In this document: in pieces, positions 48,857 through 59,759 of the stretch
Layout: every line of letters begins with the position of its first letter
Numbering within the stretch: the stretch's first letter is position 1
Origin: Pseudorhizobium endolithicum
GTDB lineage: Bacteria; Pseudomonadota; Alphaproteobacteria; Rhizobiales; Rhizobiaceae
Reading direction: 5' to 3'
Assembly (NCBI RefSeq): GCF_902153245.2
Contig: NZ_CABFWF030000010.1
Coordinates: 1-64,000, forward strand
Length of the DNA stretch: 64,000 bases
The notes under the pieces: model-generated
The model's database searches: none
What the model saw: only the letters and a program-made list of their open reading frames with translations
Told to the model about the DNA's origin: nothing
Made by a program: the position numbers and the translations under genes

Positions 48857-49414
48857 TTACTGACGGAACGGGAAGTTGAACTCTTTCAGAAGAGCCCGGG
48901 CTTCGTCGTCGGTCTTGGCCGTCGTGCAAACGATGATGTCCATGCCCCACATCTGATCAACCTTGTCGTAGTTGATCTCAGGGAACACGATGTGTTCCTT
49001 GATGCCCATGGCGAAGTTGCCACGGCCGTCAAAGCTCTTCGGGTTCAGGCCGCGGAAGTCGCGAACGCGCGGAAGCGCGATGTTGATCAGGCGGTCGAGG
49101 AATTCATACATGCGGGCGCCGCGCAGGGTCACCTTCGCACCGATCGGCATGCCTTCGCGGACCTTGAAGCCGGCGATGGAGTTACGGGCGCGGGTGATGA
49201 CCGGCTTCTGGCCGGCGATCGCAGCGAGGTCGGCGGCAGCAACCGTCGGCTTCTTCGAATCAGCCGTCGCTTCGCCGACACCCATGTTGATGACGATCTT
49301 GTCGATCTTCGGGATCATCATCTCGTTGGAATAGGAGAACTGCTCCTTGAGAGCCGCGCGGATACGGGAAACGTATTCCTGCTTGAGCCGCGGCTCGTAC
49401 TTTGCCTCAGCCAT
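48857..49414 (-). CDS. rplE: 50S ribosomal protein L5
   Basis: 185 residues; '[20 protein letters not shown]' and '[20 protein letters not shown]' are L5 signatures. Overlaps rplX by 8 bp. Confidence 0.97.
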   Translation of the reverse strand: MAEAKYEPRLKQEYVSRIRAALKEQFSYSNEMMIPKIDKIVINMGVGEATADSKKPTVAAADLAAIAGQKPVITRARNSIAGFKVREGMPIGAKVTLRGARMYEFLDRLINIALPRVRDFRGLNPKSFDGRGNFAMGIKEHIVFPEINYDKVDQMWGMDIIVCTTAKTDDEARALLKEFNFPFRQ

Positions 49415-49715
49415 CGATCACATCTCCCGTACGCTTGGCGACTCGCACCTTCTTTCCATCGACGACGGAGAAGCCGACGCGGGTCGGCTTGCCGTCCTTC
49501 GCGACGATCGCGATGTTCGACAGGTGGATGGATGCTTCCTTGTTGATGATGCCGGCCTCCTGCGTCTGAGTCTGACGCTGGTGGCGCTTCACCATGTTGA
49601 CGCCGCGAACGACCGCACGGTCTTCCTTCGGCAGAACCTGGAGAACTTCACCGGTACGGCCCTTGTCCTTGCCAGTGAGTACGACGACGTTGTCGCCCTT
49701 CTTGATCTTCTGCAT
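49407..49715 (-). CDS. rplX: 50S ribosomal protein L24
   Basis: 102 residues; '[20 protein letters not shown]' with the KOW motif and '[20 protein letters not shown]' identify L24. 12 bp after rplN. Confidence 0.97.
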   Translation of the reverse strand: MQKIKKGDNVVVLTGKDKGRTGEVLQVLPKEDRAVVRGVNMVKRHQRQTQTQEAGIINKEASIHLSNIAIVAKDGKPTRVGFSVVDGKKVRVAKRTGDVIDG

Positions 49716-49727
49716 GGATCCCGCTCC

Positions 49728-50096
49728 TTACAGTACTTCTGGAGCCAGCGAGATGATCTTCATGTGGTTCTTGGCGCGAAGTTCGCGCGGAACCGGTCCG
49801 AAGATACGGGTGCCGATCGGCTCTTTCTTGTTGTCGATGAGGACCGCCGCGTTGTTGTCGAAGCGGATGACGCTGCCGTCGGCGCGGCGGATGTCCTTGG
49901 CGGTACGCACAACAACCGCCTTCATCACGTCGCCCTTCTTCACGCGGCCGCGCGGGATGGCTTCCTTGATCGAAACGACGATCACGTCGCCGATCGAAGC
50001 ATACTTGCGCTTGGAGCCGCCCAGCACCTTGATGCACATGACACGACGTGCGCCGGAATTATCCGCCACGTCGAGGTTTGTTTGCATCTGAATCAT
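49728..50096 (-). CDS. rplN: 50S ribosomal protein L14
   Basis: 122 residues; '[20 protein letters not shown]' and C-terminal '[20 protein letters not shown]' identify L14. The start is 233 bp after rpsQ, an unusually large gap for this operon, which holds the hairpin at 50237-50260. Confidence 0.97.
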   Translation of the reverse strand: MIQMQTNLDVADNSGARRVMCIKVLGGSKRKYASIGDVIVVSIKEAIPRGRVKKGDVMKAVVVRTAKDIRRADGSVIRFDNNAAVLIDNKKEPIGTRIFGPVPRELRAKNHMKIISLAPEVL

Positions 50097-50236
50097 GTCA
50101 GGTCGCCTTTTTCTAATGACCGGACCGACCGGGCGCGAGAACGCCCCGATCCGGCTTATGGACAGAATTTCATTGTGCGCGGGATGGATCTTGCCAAGGT
50201 GGTTTCCCTGAAAGGGACCTTCCCTGCGCTCAAAGC

Positions 50237-50260
50237 AAAAGAACGCTCGTTGCCGAGCGT
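50237..50260 (-). terminator. intra-operon hairpin (possible attenuator/terminator)
   Basis: ACGCTCG (50243-50249) and CGAGCGT (50254-50260) pair with a 4-nt loop (GCAA on the minus strand), followed by TCTTTTGC. It lies in the 233-bp rpsQ-rplN gap, at the boundary between S10 and spc operon blocks, and could partly terminate transcription there. Confidence 0.5.
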
Positions 50261-50329
50261 CCTGCGCCGATGGCGTGCTTCATACAGGAATCTGCGCCAG
50301 AAGCAAGGCCCCGGCGCAATTCTCTGCAA

Positions 50330-50566
50330 TCAAGCCTGGGCGGCAACCACCGTCCAGCGCTTATCCTTGGAGATCGGCGCGCATTCCTGGATGGAAACGA
50401 CGTCACCTACCTTGTACTGGTTGTTTTCGTCATGCGCCTTGTACTTCTTGGAACGGCGGACCGTCTTCTGAAGCAGCGGGTGCGCGAATCGGCGCTCGAC
50501 ACGGACAACAACGGTCTTCTCGTTCTTGTCGGAAACGACTACGCCCTGCAGAATGCGTTTCGGCAT
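50330..50566 (-). CDS. rpsQ: 30S ribosomal protein S17
   Basis: 78 residues; '[20 protein letters not shown]' and '[20 protein letters not shown]' identify S17. 12 bp after rpmC. It is the last gene of the S10 block. Confidence 0.97.
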   Translation of the reverse strand: MPKRILQGVVVSDKNEKTVVVRVERRFAHPLLQKTVRRSKKYKAHDENNQYKVGDVVSIQECAPISKDKRWTVVAAQA

Positions 50567-50578
50567 ATTATTCTTCCT

Positions 50579-50779
50579 TTAGGCCTTGGCTTCTGCCGCC
50601 TTCTGGCGGGCAATGGTTTTCACGCGGGCGATGTCCTTGCGGACTTCGTTGATGCGCGAGGACTTCTCGAGCTGGCCGGTAGCCTTCTGGAAGCGCAGGT
50701 TGAACTGCTCCTTCTTGAGCTCGGCGAGCTTGTCCTTGAGCTGGTCGGCGCTGAGGCCGCGTACGTCTTCGGCTTTCAT
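50579..50779 (-). CDS. rpmC: 50S ribosomal protein L29
   Basis: 66 residues; '[20 protein letters not shown]' and '[20 protein letters not shown]' identify L29, located at the peptide exit tunnel. 12 bp after rplP. Confidence 0.97.
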   Translation of the reverse strand: MKAEDVRGLSADQLKDKLAELKKEQFNLRFQKATGQLEKSSRINEVRKDIARVKTIARQKAAEAKA

Positions 50780-50791
50780 CGTGCCTTCTCC

Positions 50792-51205
50792 TTACTCTGC
50801 GATGCGCTGAACGAAGCGCGTCGTGACCGAGAGCTTGGCAGAACCGAGGCGAAGAGCCTCGCGTGCGATTTCTTCCGAAACGCCGTCGATCTCGAACATG
50901 ATACGACCAGGCTTGACCTTGCAAGCCCAGTATTCGACCGAACCCTTACCCTTACCCATACGAACTTCTGTGGGCTTTGCAGTAACCGGGACGTCAGGGA
51001 AGACGCGGATCCATACGCGACCCGCGCGCTTCATGTAACGGGTGATCGCGCGGCGAGCCGCTTCGATCTCGCGAGCGTTCACGCGGTTCGGTTCCTGAGC
51101 CTTCAGGCCGAATTCGCCGAATGCCAGGTCGTAGCCGCCCTTGGCCACACCCTTGATGCGGCCCTTGAACTGCTTGCGGTACTTGGTACGCTTTGGCTGC
51201 AACAT
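50792..51205 (-). CDS. rplP: 50S ribosomal protein L16
   Basis: 137 residues; '[20 protein letters not shown]' and '[20 protein letters not shown]' identify L16, which helps organise the tRNA sites. 38 bp after rpsC. Confidence 0.97.
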   Translation of the reverse strand: MLQPKRTKYRKQFKGRIKGVAKGGYDLAFGEFGLKAQEPNRVNAREIEAARRAITRYMKRAGRVWIRVFPDVPVTAKPTEVRMGKGKGSVEYWACKVKPGRIMFEIDGVSEEIAREALRLGSAKLSVTTRFVQRIAE

Positions 51206-51243
51206 TTTCTTACTTCTCCGAGCTTATCTTTCGCCAGCGCTAA

Positions 51244-51981
51244 TCAAGCGTTTTCGCGTTCGCGGCGACGGTCGCCACGATCGCCACGTTCACGGCTTGC
51301 CGGACCCTGGGCGTCGCCTTCCAGGGCGCGGCGTTCGGATGCCATCGGATCGTGCTCAAGGATTTCACCCTTGAAGATCCAGACCTTGATCCCGCAGATG
51401 CCGAATGCGGTCTCGGCTTCAGCCGTCCCGTAGTCGATGTCGGCGCGGAGCGTATGAAGCGGCACGCGGCCTTCGCGGTACCACTCGGTACGAGCGATTT
51501 CCGCCCCGCCGAGACGGCCGGCGCAGGTGATCCTGATGCCTTCGGCGCCAAGACGCATGGCCGACTGAACGGCACGCTTCATGGCACGACGAAACGCCAC
51601 GCGGCGCTCGAGCTGCTGAGCGATCGACTGGGCAACCAGCGTCGCGTCAACTTCCGGCTTGCGCACTTCAACGATGTTGAGGTGCGTTTCCGAAGAGGTC
51701 ATCTCGGAAAGCTTCTTGCGGAGCTTCTCGATGTCGGCGCCCTTCTTGCCGATGATCAGGCCCGGACGTGCCGAGTGAATCGTGACGCGGCACTTCTTGT
51801 GCGGACGTTCGATGACCACCTTGGCAATGCCTGCCTGCTTCAGTTCGGACATCAGGTACGCACGGATCTTCAGATCCTCGTGCAGCAGCTGGCCGTACTC
51901 GGCATTGTCCGCGAACCAGCGGCTATCCCAGGTGCGGTTAATGCCGAGGCGGAAGCCGATCGGATTGATTTTCTGGCCCAT
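51244..51981 (-). CDS. rpsC: 30S ribosomal protein S3
   Basis: 245 residues: '[20 protein letters not shown]', KH-domain '[18 protein letters not shown]' and C-terminal '[20 protein letters not shown]'. A charged Arg/Glu/Gly tail follows residue 210, usual in Rhizobiales. Shares one base with rplV (51981). Confidence 0.97.
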   Translation of the reverse strand: MGQKINPIGFRLGINRTWDSRWFADNAEYGQLLHEDLKIRAYLMSELKQAGIAKVVIERPHKKCRVTIHSARPGLIIGKKGADIEKLRKKLSEMTSSETHLNIVEVRKPEVDATLVAQSIAQQLERRVAFRRAMKRAVQSAMRLGAEGIRITCAGRLGGAEIARTEWYREGRVPLHTLRADIDYGTAEAETAFGICGIKVWIFKGEILEHDPMASERRALEGDAQGPASRERGDRGDRRRERENA

Positions 51982-52370
51982 TATGCGGCCTCCCCTTTTT
52001 CCTCGACTTCACGAACCACGATCGTCAGGTGCGCGAAGGGCTTCTCGATACGGGAAGCGCGGCCGCGACCGCGAGCGTGGAAACGCTTCATGACGATCGA
52101 CTTGCCGACGTATGCTTCCGATACGATCAGGCTGTCGACGTCGAGGTCATGGTTGTTCTCGGCATTGGCGATTGCGGACTCGAGGGTCTTCTTCACCGTG
52201 CCTGCGATGCGCTTGCGGGAAAATTCCAGCTCAGCAAGCGCGCGGTCGACCTTCTTGCCGCGGATCATGGCGGCAACGAGGTTCAGCTTCTGTGGGCTGA
52301 CGCGAAGCGTACGGGCAACGGCTTGCGCCTCGTTGTCCTTCAGCCGGCGTTCGGTCTTTGCCTTCGCCAT
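51981..52370 (-). CDS. rplV: 50S ribosomal protein L22
   Basis: 129 residues; '[20 protein letters not shown]' and '[20 protein letters not shown]' (exit-tunnel loop, macrolide-related) identify L22. 2 bp after rpsS. Confidence 0.97.
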   Translation of the reverse strand: MAKAKTERRLKDNEAQAVARTLRVSPQKLNLVAAMIRGKKVDRALAELEFSRKRIAGTVKKTLESAIANAENNHDLDVDSLIVSEAYVGKSIVMKRFHARGRGRASRIEKPFAHLTIVVREVEEKGEAA

Positions 52371-52372
52371 CG

Positions 52373-52651
52373 TTACTTCCTCTTCGCCTTCTTGTCTGCG
52401 CCATGACCGTAGTAGGTCCGCGTCGGGGAGAATTCCCCGAACTTGTGACCAACCATGTCTTCGTTGACGCTAACGGGCACGTGCTTGCTGCCGTTGTAGA
52501 CGCCGAACGTCAGACCGACGAACTGGGGCAGGATCGTGGAGCGACGGCTCCAGATCTTGATTACTTCACTGCGGCCGCCTTCACGAACCTTCTCAGCCTT
52601 CTTGAGAAGATAGCCGTCAACAAACGGGCCTTTCCATACTGAACGAGCCAT
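52373..52651 (-). CDS. rpsS: 30S ribosomal protein S19
   Basis: 92 residues; '[20 protein letters not shown]' and '[20 protein letters not shown]' identify S19. 15 bp after rplB. Confidence 0.98.
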   Translation of the reverse strand: MARSVWKGPFVDGYLLKKAEKVREGGRSEVIKIWSRRSTILPQFVGLTFGVYNGSKHVPVSVNEDMVGHKFGEFSPTRTYYGHGADKKAKRK

Positions 52652-52666
52652 TCCTGACTACCTCTC

Positions 52667-53503
52667 TTACTTCTTGCGCTGATGGCGCGAACGCATGATG
52701 AACTTGTCGGTCGACTTGTTCGAGCGCGTACGCTTGCCCTTGGTGGGCTTGCCCCACGGGGTCACCGGGTGGCGACCACCGGAGGTGCGGCCTTCACCAC
52801 CACCGTGCGGGTGGTCGACCGGGTTCATGACGACACCGCGGTTATGCGGGGTCTTGCCGCGCCAGCGGGTACGACCGGCCTTGCCGTCGTTGATGTTGCC
52901 GTGGTCCGGGTTGGATACGGCGCCAACGGTGGCGAGGCAGGATCCCGGAACGAGGCGCTGTTCGCCGGAGTTCAGGCGCAGGATAGCCATGCCCTGGTCG
53001 CGGCCGACGAGCTGTACGTAGGTGCCGGCGGAGCGAGCAATCTGGCCGCCCTTGCCCGGCTTCATCTCGACGTTGTGAACGATCGAGCCGACCGGGATGT
53101 ACTGGAGCGGCATGGTGTTGCCGGGCTTTACGTCCACAGCCTTGTCGGAAGCAATGACCTTGTCGCCGGCAGCAAGGCGCTGCGGAGCGAGGATGTAGGC
53201 CAGTTCGCCGTCCTCGTACTTGACGAGAGCGATGAACGCGGTGCGGTTGGGGTCGTATTCCAGACGCTCGACCGTGCCTTCGACGTCGAACTTGCGACGC
53301 TTGAAGTCGACCAGGCGATAGGTACGCTTGTGACCGCCGCCGATGAAGCGGGCGGTAATGCGGCCGAGGTTGTTACGGCCACCGCTCTTGGAAAGACCTT
53401 CCGTCAGCGCCTTGACCGGCTTGCCCTTGTGAAGACCGGACCGGTCGACGATGACCAGCTGACGCTGGCTCGGGGTCGTCGGGTTGTAGCTTTTCAATGC
53501 CAT
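52667..53503 (-). CDS. rplB: 50S ribosomal protein L2
   Basis: 278 residues; '[20 protein letters not shown]', '[20 protein letters not shown]' and the peptidyl-transferase-proximal '[20 protein letters not shown]' (conserved His) identify L2. 11 bp after rplW. Confidence 0.98.
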   Translation of the reverse strand: MALKSYNPTTPSQRQLVIVDRSGLHKGKPVKALTEGLSKSGGRNNLGRITARFIGGGHKRTYRLVDFKRRKFDVEGTVERLEYDPNRTAFIALVKYEDGELAYILAPQRLAAGDKVIASDKAVDVKPGNTMPLQYIPVGSIVHNVEMKPGKGGQIARSAGTYVQLVGRDQGMAILRLNSGEQRLVPGSCLATVGAVSNPDHGNINDGKAGRTRWRGKTPHNRGVVMNPVDHPHGGGEGRTSGGRHPVTPWGKPTKGKRTRSNKSTDKFIMRSRHQRKK

Positions 53504-53514
53504 TGTTCTTTACC

Positions 53515-53808
53515 TCAGAGTCCGGTGGAGACGTCGATCGACTGGCCTTCGACCAGCGTGACGACGGCCTTCTTCACGTCCTTCTGCTTGCCAATGAAGC
53601 CGCGGAAACGCTTTACCTTGCCCTTGCGGACCAGCGTGTTGACGGCCTTGACCTTCACACCGAACAGCGCCTCGACGGCGGCCTTGATCTCGGGCTTGGA
53701 AGCATCCTTGGCAACGTTGAAGACAACCTGGTTCTGCTCGGATACCAGCGTCGACTTTTCGGTGATCGCCGGCGAGACGATCACATCATAGTGGCGAAGA
53801 TCGGTCAC
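53515..53808 (-). CDS. rplW: 50S ribosomal protein L23
   Basis: 97 residues; '[20 protein letters not shown]' and '[20 protein letters not shown]' identify L23, docking site for trigger factor and SRP. Overlaps rplD by 4 bp. Confidence 0.97.
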   Translation of the reverse strand: MTDLRHYDVIVSPAITEKSTLVSEQNQVVFNVAKDASKPEIKAAVEALFGVKVKAVNTLVRKGKVKRFRGFIGKQKDVKKAVVTLVEGQSIDVSTGL

Positions 53809-54425
53809 TTGAAACGCTCCTCTAGAGCTTCAACCGCAGCCTTGGACAGCACGAGCTTGCCCCGACGCAGGATGTCGTAAACATTGATGCCATGAACCGG
53901 CAGAACATCGACGTTCGGAATGTTCTGAGCGGCGAGCTTGAAGTTGTTGTCGAGCTCCGCACCACCGATGAACAGAGCATTGGTGAGGCCGAGCGACGCA
54001 AACGAACCGGCCAGCACCTTGGTCTTGGCTTCCGCCGCCACCAGGCTATCGACGACGATCAGGTCTTCCGCCTTCAGCTTGGCCGACAGGGCGTGGCGCA
54101 GAGCAAGCGCACGGACCTTCTTGGGAAGGTCATGGGCATGGCTGCGAACGACCGGACCGTGGGCCTTGCCACCGCCGCGGAACTGAGGAGCACGAGCGGA
54201 GTGGTGGCGAGCGCGGCCCGTACCCTTCTGCTTGTACATCTTCGCACCGGTGCGGGAGACTTCCGAACGGTTCTTGATCTTGTGGGTGCCCTGCTGCTTC
54301 TTGGCGAGCTGCCAACGAACCATGCGGGCCAGGATATCTTCGCGGGGATCGAGGCCGAAGATCTCATCCGAAAGGGAGACCTTGCCAGCGTCTTTTCCCT
54401 CGAGGGTCTTGACGTTGAATTCCAT
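53805..54425 (-). CDS. rplD: 50S ribosomal protein L4
   Basis: 206 residues from ATG 54425 ('[20 protein letters not shown]'); '[20 protein letters not shown]' and '[20 protein letters not shown]' form the tunnel loop. In E. coli L4 autoregulates the S10 operon. Upstream codons to 54506 lie in rplC and are not used. Confidence 0.97.
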   Translation of the reverse strand: MEFNVKTLEGKDAGKVSLSDEIFGLDPREDILARMVRWQLAKKQQGTHKIKNRSEVSRTGAKMYKQKGTGRARHHSARAPQFRGGGKAHGPVVRSHAHDLPKKVRALALRHALSAKLKAEDLIVVDSLVAAEAKTKVLAGSFASLGLTNALFIGGAELDNNFKLAAQNIPNVDVLPVHGINVYDILRRGKLVLSKAAVEALEERFK

Positions 54426-54438
54426 TTGCTTGGCTCCC

Positions 54439-55080
54439 TTACTTCGCAGCCGACTTGACGGCGTCGCGAACGACGATCCAGGCGCCCTTGGAGCCGGGGA
54501 CGGCACCCTTGACGAGGATCAGGCCACGGTTTTCGTCGGTGGACACGACTTCCAGGTTCTGCGTGGTGACGCGCGTCTGGCCCATGTGACCAGCCATGCG
54601 CTTGCCCTTCCAGACGCGGCCCGGATCCTGGTTGGAACCGGTCGAACCATGCGAACGGTGCGAAACCGACACACCGTGCGTGGCGCGAAGACCACCGAAG
54701 TTGTGGCGCTTCATGGCGCCGGCGAAACCCTTACCGATCGTGGTGCCGGTCACATCCACGAGCTGACCGGCTTCGAAATGCGAGGCCTTCAGCTCGGTGC
54801 CGACGTCGATCATGTTGTCTTCGGAAACGCGAAACTCGACGAGCTTCGACTTCGGCTCGACCTCGGCCACGGCGAAATGGCCGCGCAGGGCCTTCGTCGT
54901 GTTCTTTACCTTGGCAGTGCCCGCACCGAGCTGAACAGCCGTATAGCCATTCTTTTCCTTGGTGCGATGAGCAACGACCTGGCAGTTCTCCAACCGCAGT
55001 ACCGTTACCGGGATATGCTCGCCGGCGTCGTTGTAGACGCGGGTCATTCCCACCTTCTGTGCAATTACACCCGAACGCAT
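54439..55080 (-). CDS. rplC: 50S ribosomal protein L3
   Basis: 213 residues from ATG 55080 ('[20 protein letters not shown]'); '[20 protein letters not shown]' includes the Gln that PrmB methylates in related proteins. 38 bp after rpsJ. Confidence 0.97.
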   Translation of the reverse strand: MRSGVIAQKVGMTRVYNDAGEHIPVTVLRLENCQVVAHRTKEKNGYTAVQLGAGTAKVKNTTKALRGHFAVAEVEPKSKLVEFRVSEDNMIDVGTELKASHFEAGQLVDVTGTTIGKGFAGAMKRHNFGGLRATHGVSVSHRSHGSTGSNQDPGRVWKGKRMAGHMGQTRVTTQNLEVVSTDENRGLILVKGAVPGSKGAWIVVRDAVKSAAK

Positions 55081-55118
55081 CGGTTCAATCCTTCTCACTC
55101 AGCTCGAGACGAGACGTC

Positions 55119-55427
55119 TCAGAGCTTGATCTCAACATCGACACCGGCGGCGAGATCGAGCTTCATCAGCGCGTCTACCGTCTGGGGTGTCGGATCTACG
55201 ATGTCGAGGAGGCGCTTATGCGTGCGCATCTCGAACTGCTCGCGGCTCTTCTTGTCGATGTGGGGGGACCGGTTAACCGTAAACTTCTCGATTCGGGTCG
55301 GAAGCGGAACGGGGCCCCGGACACTAGCACCGGTGCGCTTCGCCGTCGACACGATCTCGCGCGTAGAGGCGTCGAGAATCCGATGATCGAATGCCTTCAG
55401 GCGAATGCGGATATTTTGGCCGTTCAT
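55119..55427 (-). CDS. rpsJ: 30S ribosomal protein S10
   Basis: 102 residues; '[20 protein letters not shown]' and '[20 protein letters not shown]' identify S10 (also NusE in antitermination). First gene of the operon. The 269-bp gap to the tuf terminator should contain the operon promoter. Confidence 0.98.
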   Translation of the reverse strand: MNGQNIRIRLKAFDHRILDASTREIVSTAKRTGASVRGPVPLPTRIEKFTVNRSPHIDKKSREQFEMRTHKRLLDIVDPTPQTVDALMKLDLAAGVDVEIKL

Positions 55428-55696
55428 TCGACGTTATCCTTGTTCTTCGTTTTCCACGTGCACGCAATACGGCACGGGTTTTTCTTCTACCTAAGGCGGA
55501 CCACCGGTTTCAAAGATCGAAGGGGACACCGGGGTGCGGCATCCCTTTCCACTCTTCGGGCCGAGCGGCCCACCTTATTGTTGATTGCAGTTCCCTGCCC
55601 CATTCGAAGCAGGGGCAAATCGCGCTCGCGCGCCATTTGCTACATTTTCGTGTCATAAGCAAGTCGCCACCGGCGTCTTGCTTAAAGATTCTGTCA

Positions 55697-55727
55697 CCGG
55701 AGGCGCAGGGCAGCCCTGCGCCTCCGG
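55697..55727 (-). terminator. terminator after tuf
   Basis: A perfect 15-bp inverted repeat around one base (CCGGAGGCGCAGGGC, 55697-55711, with 55713-55727), 7 bp past the tuf stop. On the minus strand AATCTTTAAG follows, only a weak T-tail. It separates tuf from the S10 operon. Confidence 0.8.
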
Positions 55728-55734
55728 CAAACCA

Positions 55735-56910
<1,176 letters not shown>

Positions 56911-57197
56911 TGAATGCTTCCTGTGGACATGGATGTGGACCCGGCACGCGGGTTTGGTGTGGCCGTTTAAGGCTTTCGCTCGCGATGCGCAAGACATAAA
57001 TGCTCGGCCGCCACGGTGCCCGCCATGTGGATCCGCGGCGCCGCGGCAGGGGGCCGGTCATAGCGTATGCAGGTGGGGGATGCAGGGCGGCTGCCGGAGT
57101 AGGCAACCTGCGAGGCATGGACTATCCCTGTCATGATCCGCTCCCGAAGGTGATCGAGATGACCATGCCAGACGAAACAGCCTAACCCACCCTCGTC

Positions 57198-57403
57198 ATG
57201 CGCCTCGACTTCAGCGACAGCCACCGCCTCGGCCGCGGAAGATCCAGCTTCTCGAGAACATCCGCATCCACGGATCGATTTCCGCCGGGGGGCGCGCCAT
57301 GGACATGTCCTATCGCCGGGCGTGGATGCCGGCCGACGAGATGAACCGAATATTCCATGAGGAGGAGCAAGCGCGACTGGCAGTCGACGGCCATATGGAG
57401 TAG
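57198..57403 (+). pseudogene. modE: ModE-type regulator remnant
   Basis: From ATG 57198 the sequence reads MRLDFSDSHRLGRG, then after a one-base slip near 57237-57243 'IQLLENIRIHGSISAGGRAM' and 'DMSYRRAWMPADEMNRIF', ending at TAG 57403. This is the winged-helix part of ModE-like molybdate regulators ('G.I.LLE.I...GSISAAAR.LGMSYR.AW.L...MN..F'). The rest of the wing and any molybdate-binding domain are missing. The 290 bp before it, back to tuf, hold no gene that I can name. It lies tail to tail with modA. Confidence 0.75.
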
Positions 57404-57469
57404 CTGACGTCGGTGCGGCACCCGTGGTGCTCATCCGAGTCGAGCCGGATCCGTCGCTGAGGCCCACCG

Positions 57470-58249
57470 TCAGCGAAGAACCTCGAAACCCTCCGCTTCG
57501 AAGAAAGGCTTCGCCTCGTCGGATTTCAGGAACTCCAGGTATTCGGCAGCCTGCGGATTGCCGGTGCCGGCCAGCAGCGCAACCGGGTAGACGATCGGCG
57601 AGTGCGTTTCCTCGGGAAAGGTTGCGACGACGGTCACGCCGGGATCGGCCGCAGCATCCGTGCGGTAGACGATGCCGTACGGCGCCTCGCCGCGCGAAAC
57701 GAAAAGCAGGGCCGCCCGGACGTTCTCGACACCGGCAACGCTCGCCTCGACAGAAGGCCAGATGCCTAGCCTCTCGAGCGCCGCCTTGCCGTATTTGCCT
57801 GCCGGAACCGAATCGGAGGCAGCCATGGCGAGCTTTCCGCCGCCGAGCAGGCCTGCGAGATCGAAACCGGGCTTGATCTCCACCGGCTCCGCGCCCTGCC
57901 CGCCGATCAGCACGATACGGTTGCCGAAAAGGTCCACCCTGCTCTCCCCGTCAATCAACGCACGTTCGTCGAGGTAATCCATCCAGGCGAGGTCCGCGGA
58001 GATGAAGAGATCAGCCGGGGCACCGGCCTCGATCTGTTTCGCTAGGGCAGAGCTGGCTGCATAGGAGACGGACACCGCGACCCCGCTCTCCTTGGTCCAC
58101 GCGTCACTCGCCGCATCCAGAGCGTTCTTCATGCTGGCGGCGGCGAAGACTGTGACCGCCTCCTGAGCGGCAGTCGCCGAAGCCCCCGCCGCGAGCACGG
58201 CACATGCGAGAGCGGCACCCCTTGCCCATCTCGAAAGTGGTCCGATCAT
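57470..58249 (-). CDS. modA: molybdate-binding periplasmic protein ModA
   Basis: 259 residues with a signal peptide (cleavage about 'ATAAQEA'). 'VTVFAAASMKNALDAASDAW', 'VSVSYAASSALAKQIEAGAP', 'ADLFISADLAWMDYLDERAL' and 'GEAPYGIVYRTDAAADPGVT' are the ModA oxyanion-binding motifs (Ser in AAASM, Ser in YAASS, Tyr near the C-terminus). It binds molybdate or tungstate for a ModBC importer, but neither modB nor modC follows it. Together with the modE remnant it looks like a leftover mod locus. Confidence 0.92.
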   Translation of the reverse strand: MIGPLSRWARGAALACAVLAAGASATAAQEAVTVFAAASMKNALDAASDAWTKESGVAVSVSYAASSALAKQIEAGAPADLFISADLAWMDYLDERALIDGESRVDLFGNRIVLIGGQGAEPVEIKPGFDLAGLLGGGKLAMAASDSVPAGKYGKAALERLGIWPSVEASVAGVENVRAALLFVSRGEAPYGIVYRTDAAADPGVTVVATFPEETHSPIVYPVALLAGTGNPQAAEYLEFLKSDEAKPFFEAEGFEVLR

Positions 58250-58478
58250 GCGCTACCTCCGCTTCGTTATGTTCTTGAACCATAGCGAGCACGGCAGCTC
58301 AGTCTATATCTCCTTTCGGTAGCACGCGGCCTGGCGATGCGTTGAAGATAACGGGCTCGCTACCGTCCGCTTGCTGTCCCAGGAGCGAGAAAGCGCACCC
58401 GTCTACGAGGCCTTGGGACGCGATCGCAGGGGGCCGGATCGACCGGCCATTCCGTAGACGTGCGAAGAGGAGAGGATA

Positions 58479-58552
58479 TGGAGCGGGTAGCGGGAATCGA
58501 ACCCGCGTATTCAGCTTGGAAGGCTGCTGCTCTACCATTGAGCTATACCCGC
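58479..58552 (-). tRNA. tRNA-Gly (anticodon TCC)
   Basis: The 7-bp acceptor stem GCGGGTA/TACCCGC, a TTCGATTC T-loop and encoded 3' CCA fold as a standard 74-nt tRNA. The anticodon loop CTTCCAA gives TCC. It lies 24 bp downstream of tRNA-Tyr on the same strand, a Tyr-Gly pair conserved upstream of a tuf gene in Rhizobiaceae. Confidence 0.95.
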
Positions 58553-58576
58553 GGGGCTGGCCGATCCGGTGACGAA

Positions 58577-58661
58577 TGGTGGAGGGAGTTGGATTTGAAC
58601 CAACGTAGGCTGAGCCAACGGATTTACAGTCCGTCCCCTTTAACCACTCGGGCATCCCTCC
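58577..58661 (-). tRNA. tRNA-Tyr (anticodon GTA)
   Basis: An 85-nt class II tRNA with acceptor stem GGAGGGA/TCCCTCC, long variable arm, T-loop TTCAAATC and encoded CCA. The anticodon loop CTGTAAA gives GTA. Confidence 0.95.
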
Positions 58662-58857
58662 ATTTATCCGTCGGGATCGAAGCCAAGCTCGTCAGATCGA
58701 GGCGCCGGGCTTCGATCTGCGCCGCGTATATGACGGCCTCCCGCTCGTCTGTCAACACGGGTCGGCCGCCTATTCCGCGAAAAAAAACGCGCGCCCAGCG
58801 GAGGTTATTGCGCGACGACCGGCTAGGCTCCGAAAGGCGTCGGGGCTATAAGGCCCC

Positions 58858-59748
58858 ATGAGCAAGAACGACAAGCACGACAAGTCCGGCCGGGACAGCC
58901 ATTATGCCAATCTCCGCCGCGCCGTACGCGACGCAAAGCGCGAGCGCGGCGAAATTCCGACGCCGTCGGGACGCAAACGCGACAAGGCAGTCGGCTGGAA
59001 GGCGCCGGAGCTGCTGCCGGATCAGGTCTATCTTTACGGCCTTCATACGGTGCGCGCGGCACTCAATAATCCTGAACGGAAGATCATCAGGCTTTCCGTG
59101 ACGCAGAATGCCTTTGCCCGCCTCGAGCTTCCGGATCCATCTACCCTGCCCTATCCGGTGGAGTTCGTTTCTCCCCCCGACATCGACAAGGTGCTTGGGC
59201 CGGATGCCATCCACCAGGGCGTGATGCTCGAAACCCGGCCGCTGCCGGTGAAACGCCTGGAAGCGCTGAAGGAAAGCCCTCTCCTCTTGGTGCTCGATCA
59301 GGTCACGGACCCTCACAACGTCGGGGCGATCATGCGTTCGGCAGTCGCATTCGGAGCAGGCGCGCTCGTCACCACCCAGAGACACAGCCCTACGGAGTCT
59401 GGAGTCATGGCCAAATCCGCCTCCGGCGCGCTGGAACTCATACCTTATATCCAGATCACGAACCTGGCGCTTGCGCTGGAGGAACTGCATGCCCTGGGGT
59501 TCCAGACGATAGGGCTTGATTCGGAAGGTCCCGCGCCCCTTGAAGGCAGTTTCGCCGCAGACAAGATCGCGCTCGTCCTCGGCTCGGAAGGCAAAGGGCT
59601 GCGGCAGAAAACGCGCGAAACGGTGAAGGCACTGGCACGGCTCGACATGCCCGGCGCCATCAAGTCGCTGAACGTGTCGAATGCGGCTGCCGTCGCCCTC
59701 TATGCGGCACGGACGCACTTGATGCGGAATGCTCCGTCGGCAGCGTGA
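58858..59748 (+). CDS. rlmB: 23S rRNA 2'-O-ribose methyltransferase RlmB (TrmH/SpoU family)
   Basis: 296 residues. A basic N-terminal tail (about 50 residues) precedes the L30e-like substrate domain ('VYLYGLHTVRAALNNPERKI') and the SPOUT knot: motif 1 'LLVLDQVTDPHNVGAIMRSA', motif 2 'ALVLGSEGKGLRQKTRE' and motif 3 'MPGAIKSLNVSNAAAVALYA'. It methylates G2251-type ribose in 23S rRNA. It is divergent from the tRNA-Tyr/Gly pair, as in Sinorhizobium. Confidence 0.9.
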   Translation: MSKNDKHDKSGRDSHYANLRRAVRDAKRERGEIPTPSGRKRDKAVGWKAPELLPDQVYLYGLHTVRAALNNPERKIIRLSVTQNAFARLELPDPSTLPYPVEFVSPPDIDKVLGPDAIHQGVMLETRPLPVKRLEALKESPLLLVLDQVTDPHNVGAIMRSAVAFGAGALVTTQRHSPTESGVMAKSASGALELIPYIQITNLALALEELHALGFQTIGLDSEGPAPLEGSFAADKIALVLGSEGKGLRQKTRETVKALARLDMPGAIKSLNVSNAAAVALYAARTHLMRNAPSAA

Positions 59749-59759
59749 CGCGATCGCCA

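Noticed and set aside
56911-57197. Small plus-strand frame at 57000-57185 as a gene
   Set aside because: 61 codons ending in PKVIEMTMPDETA, without ribosome-binding site or recognisable family; perhaps debris from the mod locus, but not supportable.
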